Shown here: positions 1-7,061 of the stretch, piece by piece | How positions within the stretch are numbered: the first letter of the stretch is position 1 | Layout: the number at the start of each line of letters is the position of its first letter | NCBI GenBank assembly: GCA_023252195.1 | Contig: JAHEXI010000006.1 | Coordinates: 124,001 to 188,000, forward strand | Length of the DNA stretch: 64,000 nt | Reading direction: 5' to 3' | DNA from: Pseudonocardiales bacterium | GTDB taxonomy: Bacteria > Actinomycetota > Actinomycetes > Mycobacteriales > Pseudonocardiaceae | Notes under the pieces: model-generated | The model's input: the letters and a program-made list of their open reading frames with translations, nothing else | Told to the model about the DNA's origin: nothing | Database searches by the model: none | Program-made: the position numbers and the translations under genes

Positions 1-246
1 GAAACCTTCTTTCATGATCACTAGGGTGGGAAGGGACATGACGCGGAACATGGCGGCAAGCTGGCTATGCGCTTCAGCGTCGACCTTGCCGAACACCGCA
101 TCGGGGTGGCGCTGCGATGCTTGTCCGAAAACAGCTTCGAACATGCGGCACAGTCGACACCGCGGTCCCCAGAAGTCGACCAGCGCCAATTTGGCGCCGC
201 CCACGACGTCGGAGAAGGTCTCCTTTGTCAGCTCAATCGTCGCCAT
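1..246 (-). CDS. Thioredoxin (N-terminal part, runs off the window)
   Basis: Eighty-two codons read from an ATG at 246 down to base 1, with no stop, so the C-terminus lies outside the window. The protein starts MATIELTKETFSDVV and has the thioredoxin fold order: beta strand with LALVDFW, the redox motif WGPRCRLC (Cys30 and Cys33), and the cis-Pro loop MSLPTLVIM near residue 73. The second position before the resolving Cys is Leu where thioredoxins usually have Pro, which may shift its redox potential. Thioredoxin reduces protein disulphides in the cytoplasm. Before the integrative element arrived this gene would have lain just downstream of rnpB. Confidence 0.85.
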   Translation of the reverse strand, partial: MATIELTKETFSDVVGGAKLALVDFWGPRCRLCRMFEAVFGQASQRHPDAVFGKVDAEAHSQLAAMFRVMSLPTLVIMKEGF

Positions 247-336
247 CTTCCCCTTCGTTGAACCCTTCGGTGATATCGAGAAGGCATCTGCTGTTTCCGC
301 GGTTTTGTGAAATTCGTCTTGTCCGCGTCCGCCCGC

Positions 337-386
337 TGGCGCAGGTGGTGAAGTGCGGGGCGGACGAGCTGGCCTGTAAGCCGGAT
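337..386. repeat. Left attachment site (duplicate of rnpB 3' end)
   Basis: Fifty bases matching 20739-20788 at 48 of 50 positions (differences at 349 and 355). They include the 3' strand of RNase P helix P1 and the conserved segment CTGTAAGCCGGAT. No other part of rnpB is present here, so this is an attachment-site copy rather than a gene. Confidence 0.88.
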
Positions 387-403
387 ACAGCCGTTGTCCC
401 TGA

Positions 404-1654
404 TTAGAGGCCCGTATCGTGGTCTTGGGCCGTCACGGGGCCGTCAACGTCCGCTTCCCCGTTACCGAATAGACCGTCGATCGCGCGTTGAGTTCGGGCC
501 GTGCTGGTCGGCATGAGGTGGGTGTAGGTCCGGAGGGTGAAGCCGGGGTCGTGGTGGCCGAGGTACTCCGACAGGGCCTTGATGCTCTCCCCTGCATCGA
601 GCAGCACCGAGGCGTAGTGGTGCCGTAGCGCGTGCGTCCCGTCCTGCCGGGTCGGGTGAGTGATACCGGCCGCCCTCCTGGCCGGTGCCCAGACCCGGTC
701 ATTGAAGCGGCTGCGCAGGAGCGCTCCACCCACGGGAGTGGTCAGGAGCAAGCGCACCGTGACGGGATCCCCACTCGGGATGCGCCATGGCAGCGTCACC
801 GGCACAGGCGGGAAGCGCTCCATATGCTCATCGAGCAGCCGTAACAAACTGCGCGGAAGCGGGACGTCCCGAGTCTTGTTGCGCTTGGGCAGGGCGTACA
901 CCTGCTGACCGTCGATGATCCGCACTTGCCGAACGACATGCACGACCAGGCCCTCGCGGTCGAGATCCGCTGGAGCAAGCCCGAAAAACTCCCCTTGCCG
1001 CAGCCCACAACCAGCGCCGAGCGGAATGGCGATCTTGTAGCGGTCGGCCAACGCCAATCGCATCGCGTTGACCCGAGCACGCGACCAAGGCACAACTTTC
1101 TGTGAGACGGGCCGAGGTCGGACCACTGTCCGGGCATGGCACGGGTTCTCACGGATCAACTTGTCATCAACGGCCGCGCTGAGGATTGAGGACAGGTGCG
1201 CGAAGCAGCCCGATTGGTAGCTCGCGGCCACGTTGCGTTCCTGCATGCTCCGGATCCACGCCCGGACGTCGGTGGGCCTTATCGATCCGAGCTCGCGTCG
1301 TTCGAAAAAAGGCAGGATCTGCGCGTTGAGCCGCCACGTCACGCTGTTCCGCGTGGAGGCATCAAACGTTTGACTATCGAGCCAAGTTCGCACGAATCCG
1401 CCGAAAGTAAGCCTGCCCGCCTTCGGGTCGATGTAGGCCCCCTGGCGCTTATCGCCCTCGACTCTGACGAGGAAGTCCTCTGCCGCCTTCTTCTGGCGGT
1501 CGGGGAAGCTAACGCTGCGCTCGTGGCCCTCGGGGTCGAGGTAGCGCACCCGATAACGCTGGCCCGTGCCGTGCCGCGCCGCCTTGACCCGGGCTCGCTT
1601 CTTCGTCACCGGGTCCGCGACGACCTTACACCAGCGATCCTCGATGTGGCCCAT
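404..1654 (-). CDS. int: Tyrosine recombinase / integrase
   Basis: A 416-aa phage-type integrase that would catalyse recombination between the element and rnpB. An N-terminal arm-binding region and a core-binding SAM-like region (residues about 83-170) precede the catalytic domain. The catalytic set is visible: Arg219 in GCGLRQGE, His341-x-x-Arg344 in HALRHHYAS, His367 in LGHHDP and the nucleophile Tyr377 in LRTYTHLM. I chose the ATG at 1654, 4 bp after the xis stop and preceded by GAGGTGG; an in-frame ATG at 1687 would overlap xis. The gene ends 17 bp from the left attachment site, the normal position for an integrase at its element's end. Confidence 0.93.
   Translation of the reverse strand: MGHIEDRWCKVVADPVTKKRARVKAARHGTGQRYRVRYLDPEGHERSVSFPDRQKKAAEDFLVRVEGDKRQGAYIDPKAGRLTFGGFVRTWLDSQTFDASTRNSVTWRLNAQILPFFERRELGSIRPTDVRAWIRSMQERNVAASYQSGCFAHLSSILSAAVDDKLIRENPCHARTVVRPRPVSQKVVPWSRARVNAMRLALADRYKIAIPLGAGCGLRQGEFFGLAPADLDREGLVVHVVRQVRIIDGQQVYALPKRNKTRDVPLPRSLLRLLDEHMERFPPVPVTLPWRIPSGDPVTVRLLLTTPVGGALLRSRFNDRVWAPARRAAGITHPTRQDGTHALRHHYASVLLDAGESIKALSEYLGHHDPGFTLRTYTHLMPTSTARTQRAIDGLFGNGEADVDGPVTAQDHDTGL
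427..445. repeat. Tandem GGGCCGTC sites, 11-bp period (left arm)
   Basis: GGGCCGTC occurs at 427-434 and again at 438-445, exactly one helical turn apart. The same pair with the same spacing is found at 15591 and at 20643 near the right end. Tandem sites at an element end, close to the core, are the usual layout of integrase arm-type sites. These overlap the last codons of int. Confidence 0.6.
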
Positions 1655-1658
1655 GAGG

Positions 1659-1856
1659 TCAGGCCACCTCGGAGCTGAGGCCAGCAAACCAGTTCCGAAC
1701 CTCAGCCGGGTCGTACCGAAGATGCCTGCCGACCTTGCGAACCGGCGGACCCTCGCCCCGCCACTTCCACTGATAGAGCGTCTTCACCGGCACGCGGAGA
1801 TACAGCGCCGCATCATCGACCGTCCACAACAGATCGATCCTCGCTACATCACCCAT
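1659..1856 (-). CDS. xis: Excisionase (MerR-like helix-turn-helix)
   Basis: A 65-aa protein with the winged helix-turn-helix found in AICE excisionases: LLWTVDDAALYLRVPVKTLY, then a WRGEGPP wing and RHLRYDPAEVRNWF. It would bend DNA at the attachment site and steer the integrase toward excision. The start overlaps the rep stop as TGATG, and int begins 4 bp downstream, so rep, xis and int are probably translationally coupled. The size and the position between rep and int match pSAM2-family elements. Confidence 0.88.
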   Translation of the reverse strand: MGDVARIDLLWTVDDAALYLRVPVKTLYQWKWRGEGPPVRKVGRHLRYDPAEVRNWFAGLSSEVA

Positions 1857-3505
1857 CACGCTGCCTCCTCGATTGCCGAACGGTTCTCGGGTGGTGATCC
1901 GCTCGCGGCGAGTTGGGCGGCGGTGTATTCGGCGTGCCATCGCTGTCGTTCGGCCACGGCCTGCAGTAGCAAGACGGGACGTGGTGGGACGTCGGGGTCG
2001 GCGGGTGCGGGGCGTTCCCACCGATACGGTCCGTCGTCGGGTCCGTGCGTGGGCTGGATGCCGACCTGTTCCAGGAGTTGCCGAACAAACGCGCCACGCT
2101 CGGCCCGGTGGTCATCGAGGGTCTTGTTCGACCATTTGCGGGAGACCAGGACTCGTCGGCCGGCGATGCCGAGGTGTTCGGGTTTGTGTGCTTTGCCCTT
2201 GCAGTGCCCGGGGGTGATGGAGTGTCGGGCGCCGTGGGGTTGGATGCCGTAGAGCAGCCACACCGCACAGCGGGTCGAGCAGGGGGTGACCAGGAGTTCG
2301 GCGTGGAGCCGGTGGGCGTGGTCGCGGTGGGCGTCGGTGGCGTGCTCGCCGAGTCCGGCCGCTTGGCTTACAGATTTCGTCAAATATTTCGTGAGGTAAC
2401 CGATGTGGCGGCCGGCTTCTTCGGTGCCGCCCAGGATGCCCTTGACGTGTACTTGGGTCCCGAACCGGACGACGTGCGCGGGCTCGGCTAGTTCGTCGCA
2501 GGCTTGGTCGAAGGTGGGCAGTGGTGTGCCGGTGTCGGGGTCGGTGAAGGCCTTGGCGCGGGTGTCCCATACCGGTAGCCGCTGGTCGGTGTAGAGGAGC
2601 TGGTCGTGGTGGGGCCACCAGACTTGGTGGTACGTGGCGGCGGTGATGGCTCGTAGTTCGGTGCGGGGGATGGCTCCTCGGATGGCGGCGTGAAAGTGCG
2701 GGGCGCCGCGTTTTTGGGGTTCGACGGTGCCGAAGTACTGCACCTCCCAGCCGACACAGCGGCGGGTGTTTTGCCAGAACCGATCCAGCAGCGCGGGGAA
2801 GTGGATCGCGTCTCGGGCGGCCCGCTGGTAGTCATAGCGCTCCGGGTCCACCGCGGCCCCCTCGCCATCGACCCGGCCGTAGGAATCCAGGGTCAAGGTC
2901 AGGAACGTCGACGGCCGGTAGCGACCGGCGAAGACCCGCCCGAGGGTGCGGTTCTCGACGGGTCGCCGGGGAAGGTCCGGGGCGTCTTGGCGACGCCGGG
3001 TGGACCGCTTGACCGGCTTGGGTGGCGGGTCTAAGGGGGTGAGTCGTCCGCGGACTCCTGCCGCGCGGAGTTCGGTGTCCAGTTCGGCGACCGACTCTGC
3101 GATCTGCTCACACGTAACCTCATCACCCACGGCGCGGCACTCGGCGTAGACCGCGACGAGATCAGCCCGGGTGGCCATCAACTCCTTGTGATCCTCGCTG
3201 GGGGTGTCTCGGGCGTTGACCGGTTCGGCGTCGAGGTGCCAGCCCTGGCGGCATTGGACCATCCGCAGCCGCCGCGCCTTGTCCGCACACGGCGGACACT
3301 GGTCGGCCCGGGTGGACCCACACGGGACCGGGACGACCTCGACCCGGCCGGTGGTGGTGTCGATGCGGCGCATGGCCAGCGGTCGGATGCAGACGCCGTG
3401 TTGTTCGGCCAGGGCTTGGGCGACATCGGCGCTGAGCGGTAGCGCGGCCCGCTGCGCCCGGGTCATTTCCGCGATTCCCACCGCGGCGGGTTGGGTGGCT
3501 GTCAT
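1856..3505 (-). CDS. RepSA-like rolling-circle replication initiator (HUH)
   Basis: A 549-aa protein of the pSAM2 RepSA kind that would nick the excised circle and start rolling-circle replication. Visible motifs: a putative zinc cluster (Cys62, Cys70, Cys73, Cys85), the strand TFLTLTLDSYG before the metal site, the HUH motif PHFHAAIRG (His270, His272) and the tyrosine motif YLTKYLTKS (Tyr370, Tyr374), any of which may be the nicking residue. I chose the ATG at 3505 because GGGAGGT lies about 10 bp upstream and the start overlaps the upstream stop as TGATG; an in-frame start at 3538 is less likely. It is the third gene of a five-gene overlapping run ending in int. Confidence 0.9.
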   Translation of the reverse strand: MTATQPAAVGIAEMTRAQRAALPLSADVAQALAEQHGVCIRPLAMRRIDTTTGRVEVVPVPCGSTRADQCPPCADKARRLRMVQCRQGWHLDAEPVNARDTPSEDHKELMATRADLVAVYAECRAVGDEVTCEQIAESVAELDTELRAAGVRGRLTPLDPPPKPVKRSTRRRQDAPDLPRRPVENRTLGRVFAGRYRPSTFLTLTLDSYGRVDGEGAAVDPERYDYQRAARDAIHFPALLDRFWQNTRRCVGWEVQYFGTVEPQKRGAPHFHAAIRGAIPRTELRAITAATYHQVWWPHHDQLLYTDQRLPVWDTRAKAFTDPDTGTPLPTFDQACDELAEPAHVVRFGTQVHVKGILGGTEEAGRHIGYLTKYLTKSVSQAAGLGEHATDAHRDHAHRLHAELLVTPCSTRCAVWLLYGIQPHGARHSITPGHCKGKAHKPEHLGIAGRRVLVSRKWSNKTLDDHRAERGAFVRQLLEQVGIQPTHGPDDGPYRWERPAPADPDVPPRPVLLLQAVAERQRWHAEYTAAQLAASGSPPENRSAIEEAA

Positions 3506-3681
3506 CAGTCCCTGACCTCCCGGAAGGTGGTCGCGCACCGGAGCGCGCCGAGTGGGATGGTCGTGGTGGCATCGGGTGCCAGATCGGTTAACGCCTTACC
3601 GACCTTGGCCAGTACCCACACCACGACACCCAAGGCGCCGCCACCCGCAATGACCGCAGCGATCAAACCGATGTCCATCAT
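3505..3681 (-). CDS. Small single-span membrane protein of the rep operon
   Basis: A 58-aa protein from an ATG at 3681 (a second ATG follows directly). Residues about 4-25 (IGLIAAVIAGGGALGVVVWV) form one hydrophobic span, followed by a short polar tail. The stop overlaps the rep start (TGATG) and the start overlaps the stop of the preceding 34-codon gene, so it is locked into the rep-xis-int run. Small membrane proteins of unknown role are common just upstream of rep in actinomycete integrative elements; some belong to spread (Spd) functions. No specific function can be assigned. Confidence 0.7.
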   Translation of the reverse strand: MMDIGLIAAVIAGGGALGVVVWVLAKVGKALTDLAPDATTTIPLGALRCATTFREVRD

Positions 3682-3782
3682 CGACCACCGCCGACCGTGA
3701 CAACGATGGTCGCCATGATGCTGTCCTCATTCAGACCGGGTAGGGGACTTGCGCCGCGCCCCGTCGTTGTGCGTATCCTCAC
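3678..3782 (-). CDS. Tiny 34-codon gene at the head of the rep operon
   Basis: A GTG at 3782 opens 34 codons ending MATIVVTVGGGR, with AGGAG 9 bp upstream of the GTG. The stop overlaps the start of the next gene by the same TGATG arrangement used at the other junctions of this run. The peptide has no recognisable domain. It may be a leader peptide that couples translation rather than a functional protein. Confidence 0.5.
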   Translation of the reverse strand: MRIRTTTGRGASPLPGLNEDSIMATIVVTVGGGR

Positions 3783-4169
3783 TACTGTTCACTCCTGACT
3801 CGGGTGGACAGCGCAGAAGCGGATAGGTTGGTAGCCGTAAATTCCGCTTCTGCGCGTACGTCGGTCGTGCGATTGATGAGGGCGTGCGGCATTACCGCAC
3901 CACCCCGATGCGTTGAAACTCTCTTCTCGACTTCTGTGTGGCGTCTGTCAGCGCAGGCTGCGGCAGCTACCGCACAGCTGATCTCCCCCTGCCGGTACGA
4001 ACGAAGAGCTTCCGCATCGACGGCAGATCTGCCAAGTCAGACGCACTCGCCGTCTGCGTACGCCTCGTCGTGCGAGCAGCGCACTCCACCTTTTGCCCCC
4101 AACCCAGGATCATCACCTCCTTTCCCCTCCGACAGCGTTTGGTCGCTTCCGCCTGCCCGCGAACTCCGC
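3783..4169. promoter_or_regulatory. Palindrome-rich gap upstream of rep: candidate origin or operator region
   Basis: I see no convincing gene in these 387 bp. They hold a perfect 13-bp inverted repeat (GCGCAGAAGCGGA at 3811-3823, complement at 3843-3855), two related palindromes 75 bp apart (TGCGGCATTACCGCA at 3886-3900, TGCGGCAGCTACCGCA at 3959-3974), and the 12-bp palindrome GGCAGATCTGCC at 4022-4033. A hairpin next to a HUH initiator gene fits a nicking origin; paired palindromes fit an operator. Nothing here separates the two. Confidence 0.5.
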
Positions 4170-4409
4170 TCAGTCGGTATCCTTCAGCTCCAGCACAATC
4201 ACGTCGCTAGCGTCGCAGGTCTGCCATATCAAGTTATCGAGCCGTACCGGGAACAGACCGAGCAGACCTAACGAAGTCTCACGCATACTCGGCATCACCG
4301 TGCCCTTGTGTCTTACCCCGTCTTTGAGTTGCACCCGGGTGCCCGGTGGCAGTCCTAGGTCAGTGGTAATTCCCGTCGTGATGGCTGTCGCTTTCGTCGC
4401 CTGTTTCAT
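4170..4409 (-). CDS. Small hypothetical protein of the element
   Basis: A 79-aa protein from an ATG at 4409, overlapping the end of the upstream gene by 50 bp. It has a Thr-rich N-terminus, then LGLPPGTRVQLKDGVRHKG and a C-terminus ending SDVIVLELKD, which reads like a small beta-rich domain. It follows pra and another hypothetical gene on the same strand and is probably co-transcribed with them. I do not recognise the family. Confidence 0.55.
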   Translation of the reverse strand: MKQATKATAITTGITTDLGLPPGTRVQLKDGVRHKGTVMPSMRETSLGLLGLFPVRLDNLIWQTCDASDVIVLELKDTD

Positions 4410-4752
4410 ATTTACGCGCCTGTTCCTCGAACGCCGCTGCGGCGGATTCGATGGCCGCGAGCGTCCACCACGGCAAGGTGGTGGTAGTCTCGATCTGTCG
4501 CCAGGCCGCTGCCACCGCCCAGGACGCTGCTGCCATCTCCCGCGCTGCGGCTGGATCTCCCTTGGGAGAGCGAGCGGTCAGCTCCCAGATGTGGCCGTAG
4601 TGCCGATAGGCCGCCTCCCAGGCACGCGCGCACTGCTCGGAGGCCATCACGGCATCGTCAGTGGAGCCACCAGGTGGCTGGCGGGCTGGACGACCTTGTC
4701 GACCAGTGCCCCGAACCCGGGCGAACTCGGCGGGACCCACCACCAGACTCAC
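4360..4752 (-). CDS. Hypothetical helical protein downstream of pra
   Basis: A 130-aa protein whose GTG start overlaps the pra stop by 4 bases (GTGA), so it is translationally coupled to pra. Residues about 36-115 are rich in Ala, Glu and Trp and look alpha-helical (CARAWEAAYRHYGHIWEL, then WTLAAIESAAAAFEEQARKY). Some actinomycete integrative elements carry a similar-sized helical protein here, but I cannot assign a function. An internal ATG at codon 36 is an alternative start. Confidence 0.6.
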   Translation of the reverse strand: MSLVVGPAEFARVRGTGRQGRPARQPPGGSTDDAVMASEQCARAWEAAYRHYGHIWELTARSPKGDPAAAREMAAASWAVAAAWRQIETTTTLPWWTLAAIESAAAAFEEQARKYETGDESDSHHDGNYH

Positions 4753-5228
4753 GCGGCCCGATGCTGCTGATCACTGCCTCCCGCGGTGCCAGCATGTTTG
4801 TTCAATTGCGGTGAGCGAACCCCGCTAGCGCTAGGTGCTGCCGCGAACCCGCTTGCTCGATAGATGTAGGACTGGTATTTGAATTCGCCGTTACCGGCCA
4901 CCCGCGGTTCTGCCGTCAGCCCCTCTAGCGTGATGGGGCGCATACCCGGCAGGACTTCACCGGTCGTCGGCACCGGTTGCACCTCGGCGACGAACGTGAT
5001 CTCAAACGATGTGCGCTTGGCGTTCGGTTCGTCCGGGTCGGTGACGGTGGCTTTCCACTGCCGCTTCCCTGTCAGCGGGTCAACTTTTTGTCGGACCGGT
5101 CGACCAGCGGCTTTGTCCTCGCGTGTCTGGTATTCGTTGTCTGGTGTCACGTCGCCAATCAGGACCAAGCCCTGAGGAAACGCACCATCAAAGTCGATGG
5201 CGAACCGATGACCCCTAGCAATAGCCAC
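4749..5228 (-). CDS. Pra-like replication, integration and excision activator
   Basis: A 159-aa protein with the layout of the Pra family of pSAM2-type elements: an N-terminal FAIDFDGAFPQGLVLIGDV segment, a central KATVTDPDEP region, FVAEVQPVPTTGEVLPGMRPI, then a short Ser/Ala-rich tail. Pra activates rep, xis and int in pSAM2. The start is the GTG at 5228 preceded by GGAAGAGGCAGGA. It is divergent from the DUF5919 regulator gene, and the 200-bp gap between them carries repeated GTCTC motifs, so the two may be co-regulated. No KorSA-like GntR repressor is seen. Confidence 0.75.
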   Translation of the reverse strand: MAIARGHRFAIDFDGAFPQGLVLIGDVTPDNEYQTREDKAAGRPVRQKVDPLTGKRQWKATVTDPDEPNAKRTSFEITFVAEVQPVPTTGEVLPGMRPITLEGLTAEPRVAGNGEFKYQSYIYRASGFAAAPSASGVRSPQLNKHAGTAGGSDQQHRAA

Positions 5229-5313
5229 GATTCCTGCCTCTTCCTGTCTGACTGTCTGTGTGGTGCCACCCCTCAGTGGGTGACACCACTAGCTTCGGCC
5301 AGGTCAGGGTCTG

Positions 5314-5407
5314 GTCTCGACCTCATGATCGTCTCTTCTCCACCCTCTGTAGCTCGTGTCATCTCGCCTTGTCTCGCCGACGTGCTAGTCTCATCTCCTC
5401 TCGTCTC
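5314..5407. promoter_or_regulatory. Five GTCTC repeats between divergent pra and DUF5919 genes
   Basis: GTCTC occurs at 5314, 5331, 5371, 5388 and 5403 on the plus strand, with one GTCATCTC at 5358. Two neighbouring pairs are 17 bp apart. The cluster lies just upstream of the regulator's ribosome-binding site and between two divergent genes, where an operator would be expected. Confidence 0.4.
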
Positions 5408-5428
5408 ATGCGAAGGAGGGTCGGCCCA

Positions 5429-6313
5429 TTGACCGCAAAGCCGATCGTGCTGAAGATGCTGCTTCAGCGACGCCATCTGCAAACTCACAGCGCTTTCTGT
5501 CGCGAGTACGACAGGGTTGCAGCCGCTGTTGATCCGACCCTGAGGAAAGGTTGGCCGAGCAGGGCACAGTTCTACCGGTGGCTTTCCGGAGACTTAATCG
5601 GACTTCCCTACACCGACCACTGTCGCATACTCGAAGGTATGTTCCCGGACTGGAAAGTCGATCAACTGTTTCAAATTCACGATGAGGGAATCGATTACAT
5701 ACCCGAACCACCCGCGTCGCAGCCACAGACGTTGACTCCCCCGCCAACCGAGCCAGCCGTTCAGGAGACAGATCAGGTGGTAGCGTTTTATCCGCACAGA
5801 TCGGATACTCCGAAACGCCTTTGGATGGACCTTTTAGTGCGCGCCCAAGAAGAGATCGACTTATTTGCTAATGCTAGCTTGTTTCTACCTGAGGAAAATC
5901 CAGAAGCAATAGATATTCTCAAGAAGAAAGCTGCTAAGGGTGTACGAGTCCGAATCTTGCTCGGCGACCCAGATCATCCGGCCATGGAACTGCGTGGCCG
6001 GGAAGAGCGACTCTTCGAGGCAATCCCAGGCAGGATTAGGATGGCGCTGGCGTATTATCGACCTCTGGTTGATGTTGAAGGTATCGAATTCCGCCTACAC
6101 GGGACGTCGTTATACAATTCGATATTTCGTTATGATGATCATATGCTCGTTAATCAGCATATCTACGGGACGTACGGATACATTGCCCCGATTCTGCATC
6201 TTCGAAAGGTAGAAGGTCGCGACCTGTTTGATACATACATGAGAAGCTTCGAACTGATCTGGAGTGAAGAGTCATACAGTATTCAAGCCGAAGAGGCAGC
6301 GCCTACGAACTGA
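5429..6313 (+). CDS. DUF5919 transcriptional regulator (helix-turn-helix plus PLD-like domain)
   Basis: A 294-aa protein. Residues 1-75 form an HTH-like region (REYDRVAAAVDPTLRKGWPS, then AQFYRWLSGDL) used by actinobacterial regulators. A Pro-rich linker follows, and residues about 120-290 resemble a phospholipase-D fold (LLVRAQEEIDLFANASLFLP, GVRVRILLGDPDHPA, RYDDHMLVNQHIYG), the DUF5919 architecture. The HxK catalytic motif is not intact (DDHMLVN), so nuclease activity is doubtful and a sensory role likelier. I chose the TTG at 5429 because GGAGG lies 9 bp upstream. Its 3' end overlaps the convergent HAD phosphatase gene by 11 bp. Codon use is more AT-rich than its neighbours. Confidence 0.78.
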   Translation: MTAKPIVLKMLLQRRHLQTHSAFCREYDRVAAAVDPTLRKGWPSRAQFYRWLSGDLIGLPYTDHCRILEGMFPDWKVDQLFQIHDEGIDYIPEPPASQPQTLTPPPTEPAVQETDQVVAFYPHRSDTPKRLWMDLLVRAQEEIDLFANASLFLPEENPEAIDILKKKAAKGVRVRILLGDPDHPAMELRGREERLFEAIPGRIRMALAYYRPLVDVEGIEFRLHGTSLYNSIFRYDDHMLVNQHIYGTYGYIAPILHLRKVEGRDLFDTYMRSFELIWSEESYSIQAEEAAPTN

Positions 6314-7061
6314 GTGGCGGTTCGTCACTTCGCAGGCGGACCAATGCGGTTATGAAATGATCGAGGCTAGCGAGGCTGGGTAGGACCAGATCGGCGCCGG
6401 CTTCAAGCAGTTGCGGGGCGCTATATACGCCACTGGCTACCGCCAGTATCCGGGCGTCTCCGTCATGTGCTGCCTTGATATCGAATAAGGTGTCGCCAAT
6501 TAAAATTGTCGACGATCGATCAAACGTTTTACCATACTTCTTCGCGACTCTTCGTCGGGCAGCATCAACCAGATTCGAGCGGATCTCGTCGTCCGTGCCA
6601 AAACCGCCGACGTCCAGATCAAGCCACGAGTTTAGGTTAAAAGCATGTAATTTTGCGCACGCGTTAGAGGCAATGTTACCTGTGAGGACGGATTGAATCA
6701 CAGTCGGCATGGCCGACAAACACGTGAGCGCATTGATCACGCCCGGGAGGACATGGCCGCGTTGCGGAAGCTGTGGCGCGTACCGTTCCATGGCTTCGAT
6801 AAGAACGCTTTCAAACTGTGCAATTTCGACGTAGTTGTCAGTGTCGATAAAGTTAGCAGACAGAAGTTCATGCATTATCTGAAAATCAGTGCGTCCGTCG
6901 GTGGCGGGACGTACCGAAGGAGCACATCCAGTTAGTAGCTCAAAAGCCAGGGAGTATGTATCCTTGCTGACGCCGCCGTTCTCAATGAGTGTGTGATCGA
7001 TATCCCACAAAATGAGGGTTTCCGGGAGATGCGCAACGGTATCCACTGACGCATCAGTCAT
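6303..7061 (-). CDS. HAD-superfamily hydrolase (phosphatase)
   Basis: A 252-aa HAD phosphatase with all four motifs: DxD in ILWDIDHTLIE near residue 19, the Thr motif SVLTGN near residue 127, a Lys in KKYGKTF, and IGDTLFDIKAA near residue 190. These enzymes dephosphorylate small metabolites such as sugar phosphates; the substrate cannot be read from sequence. It is convergent with the DUF5919 regulator gene, with an 11-bp overlap at the 3' ends. Base composition is lower in GC than the core genome, which suggests the pair was acquired together. Confidence 0.85.
   Translation of the reverse strand: MTDASVDTVAHLPETLILWDIDHTLIENGGVSKDTYSLAFELLTGCAPSVRPATDGRTDFQIMHELLSANFIDTDNYVEIAQFESVLIEAMERYAPQLPQRGHVLPGVINALTCLSAMPTVIQSVLTGNIASNACAKLHAFNLNSWLDLDVGGFGTDDEIRSNLVDAARRRVAKKYGKTFDRSSTILIGDTLFDIKAAHDGDARILAVASGVYSAPQLLEAGADLVLPSLASLDHFITALVRLRSDEPPLSS

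Noticed and set aside
3811-3974. CRISPR-like array
   Set aside because: The repeated palindromes are few, unequal and not separated by uniform spacers; no cas genes are present anywhere in the window.
3804-4271. Plus-strand open frame of 155 codons upstream of rep
   Set aside because: It runs through the palindrome cluster and the antisense of the small 4170 gene; it has no domain and no ribosome-binding site.
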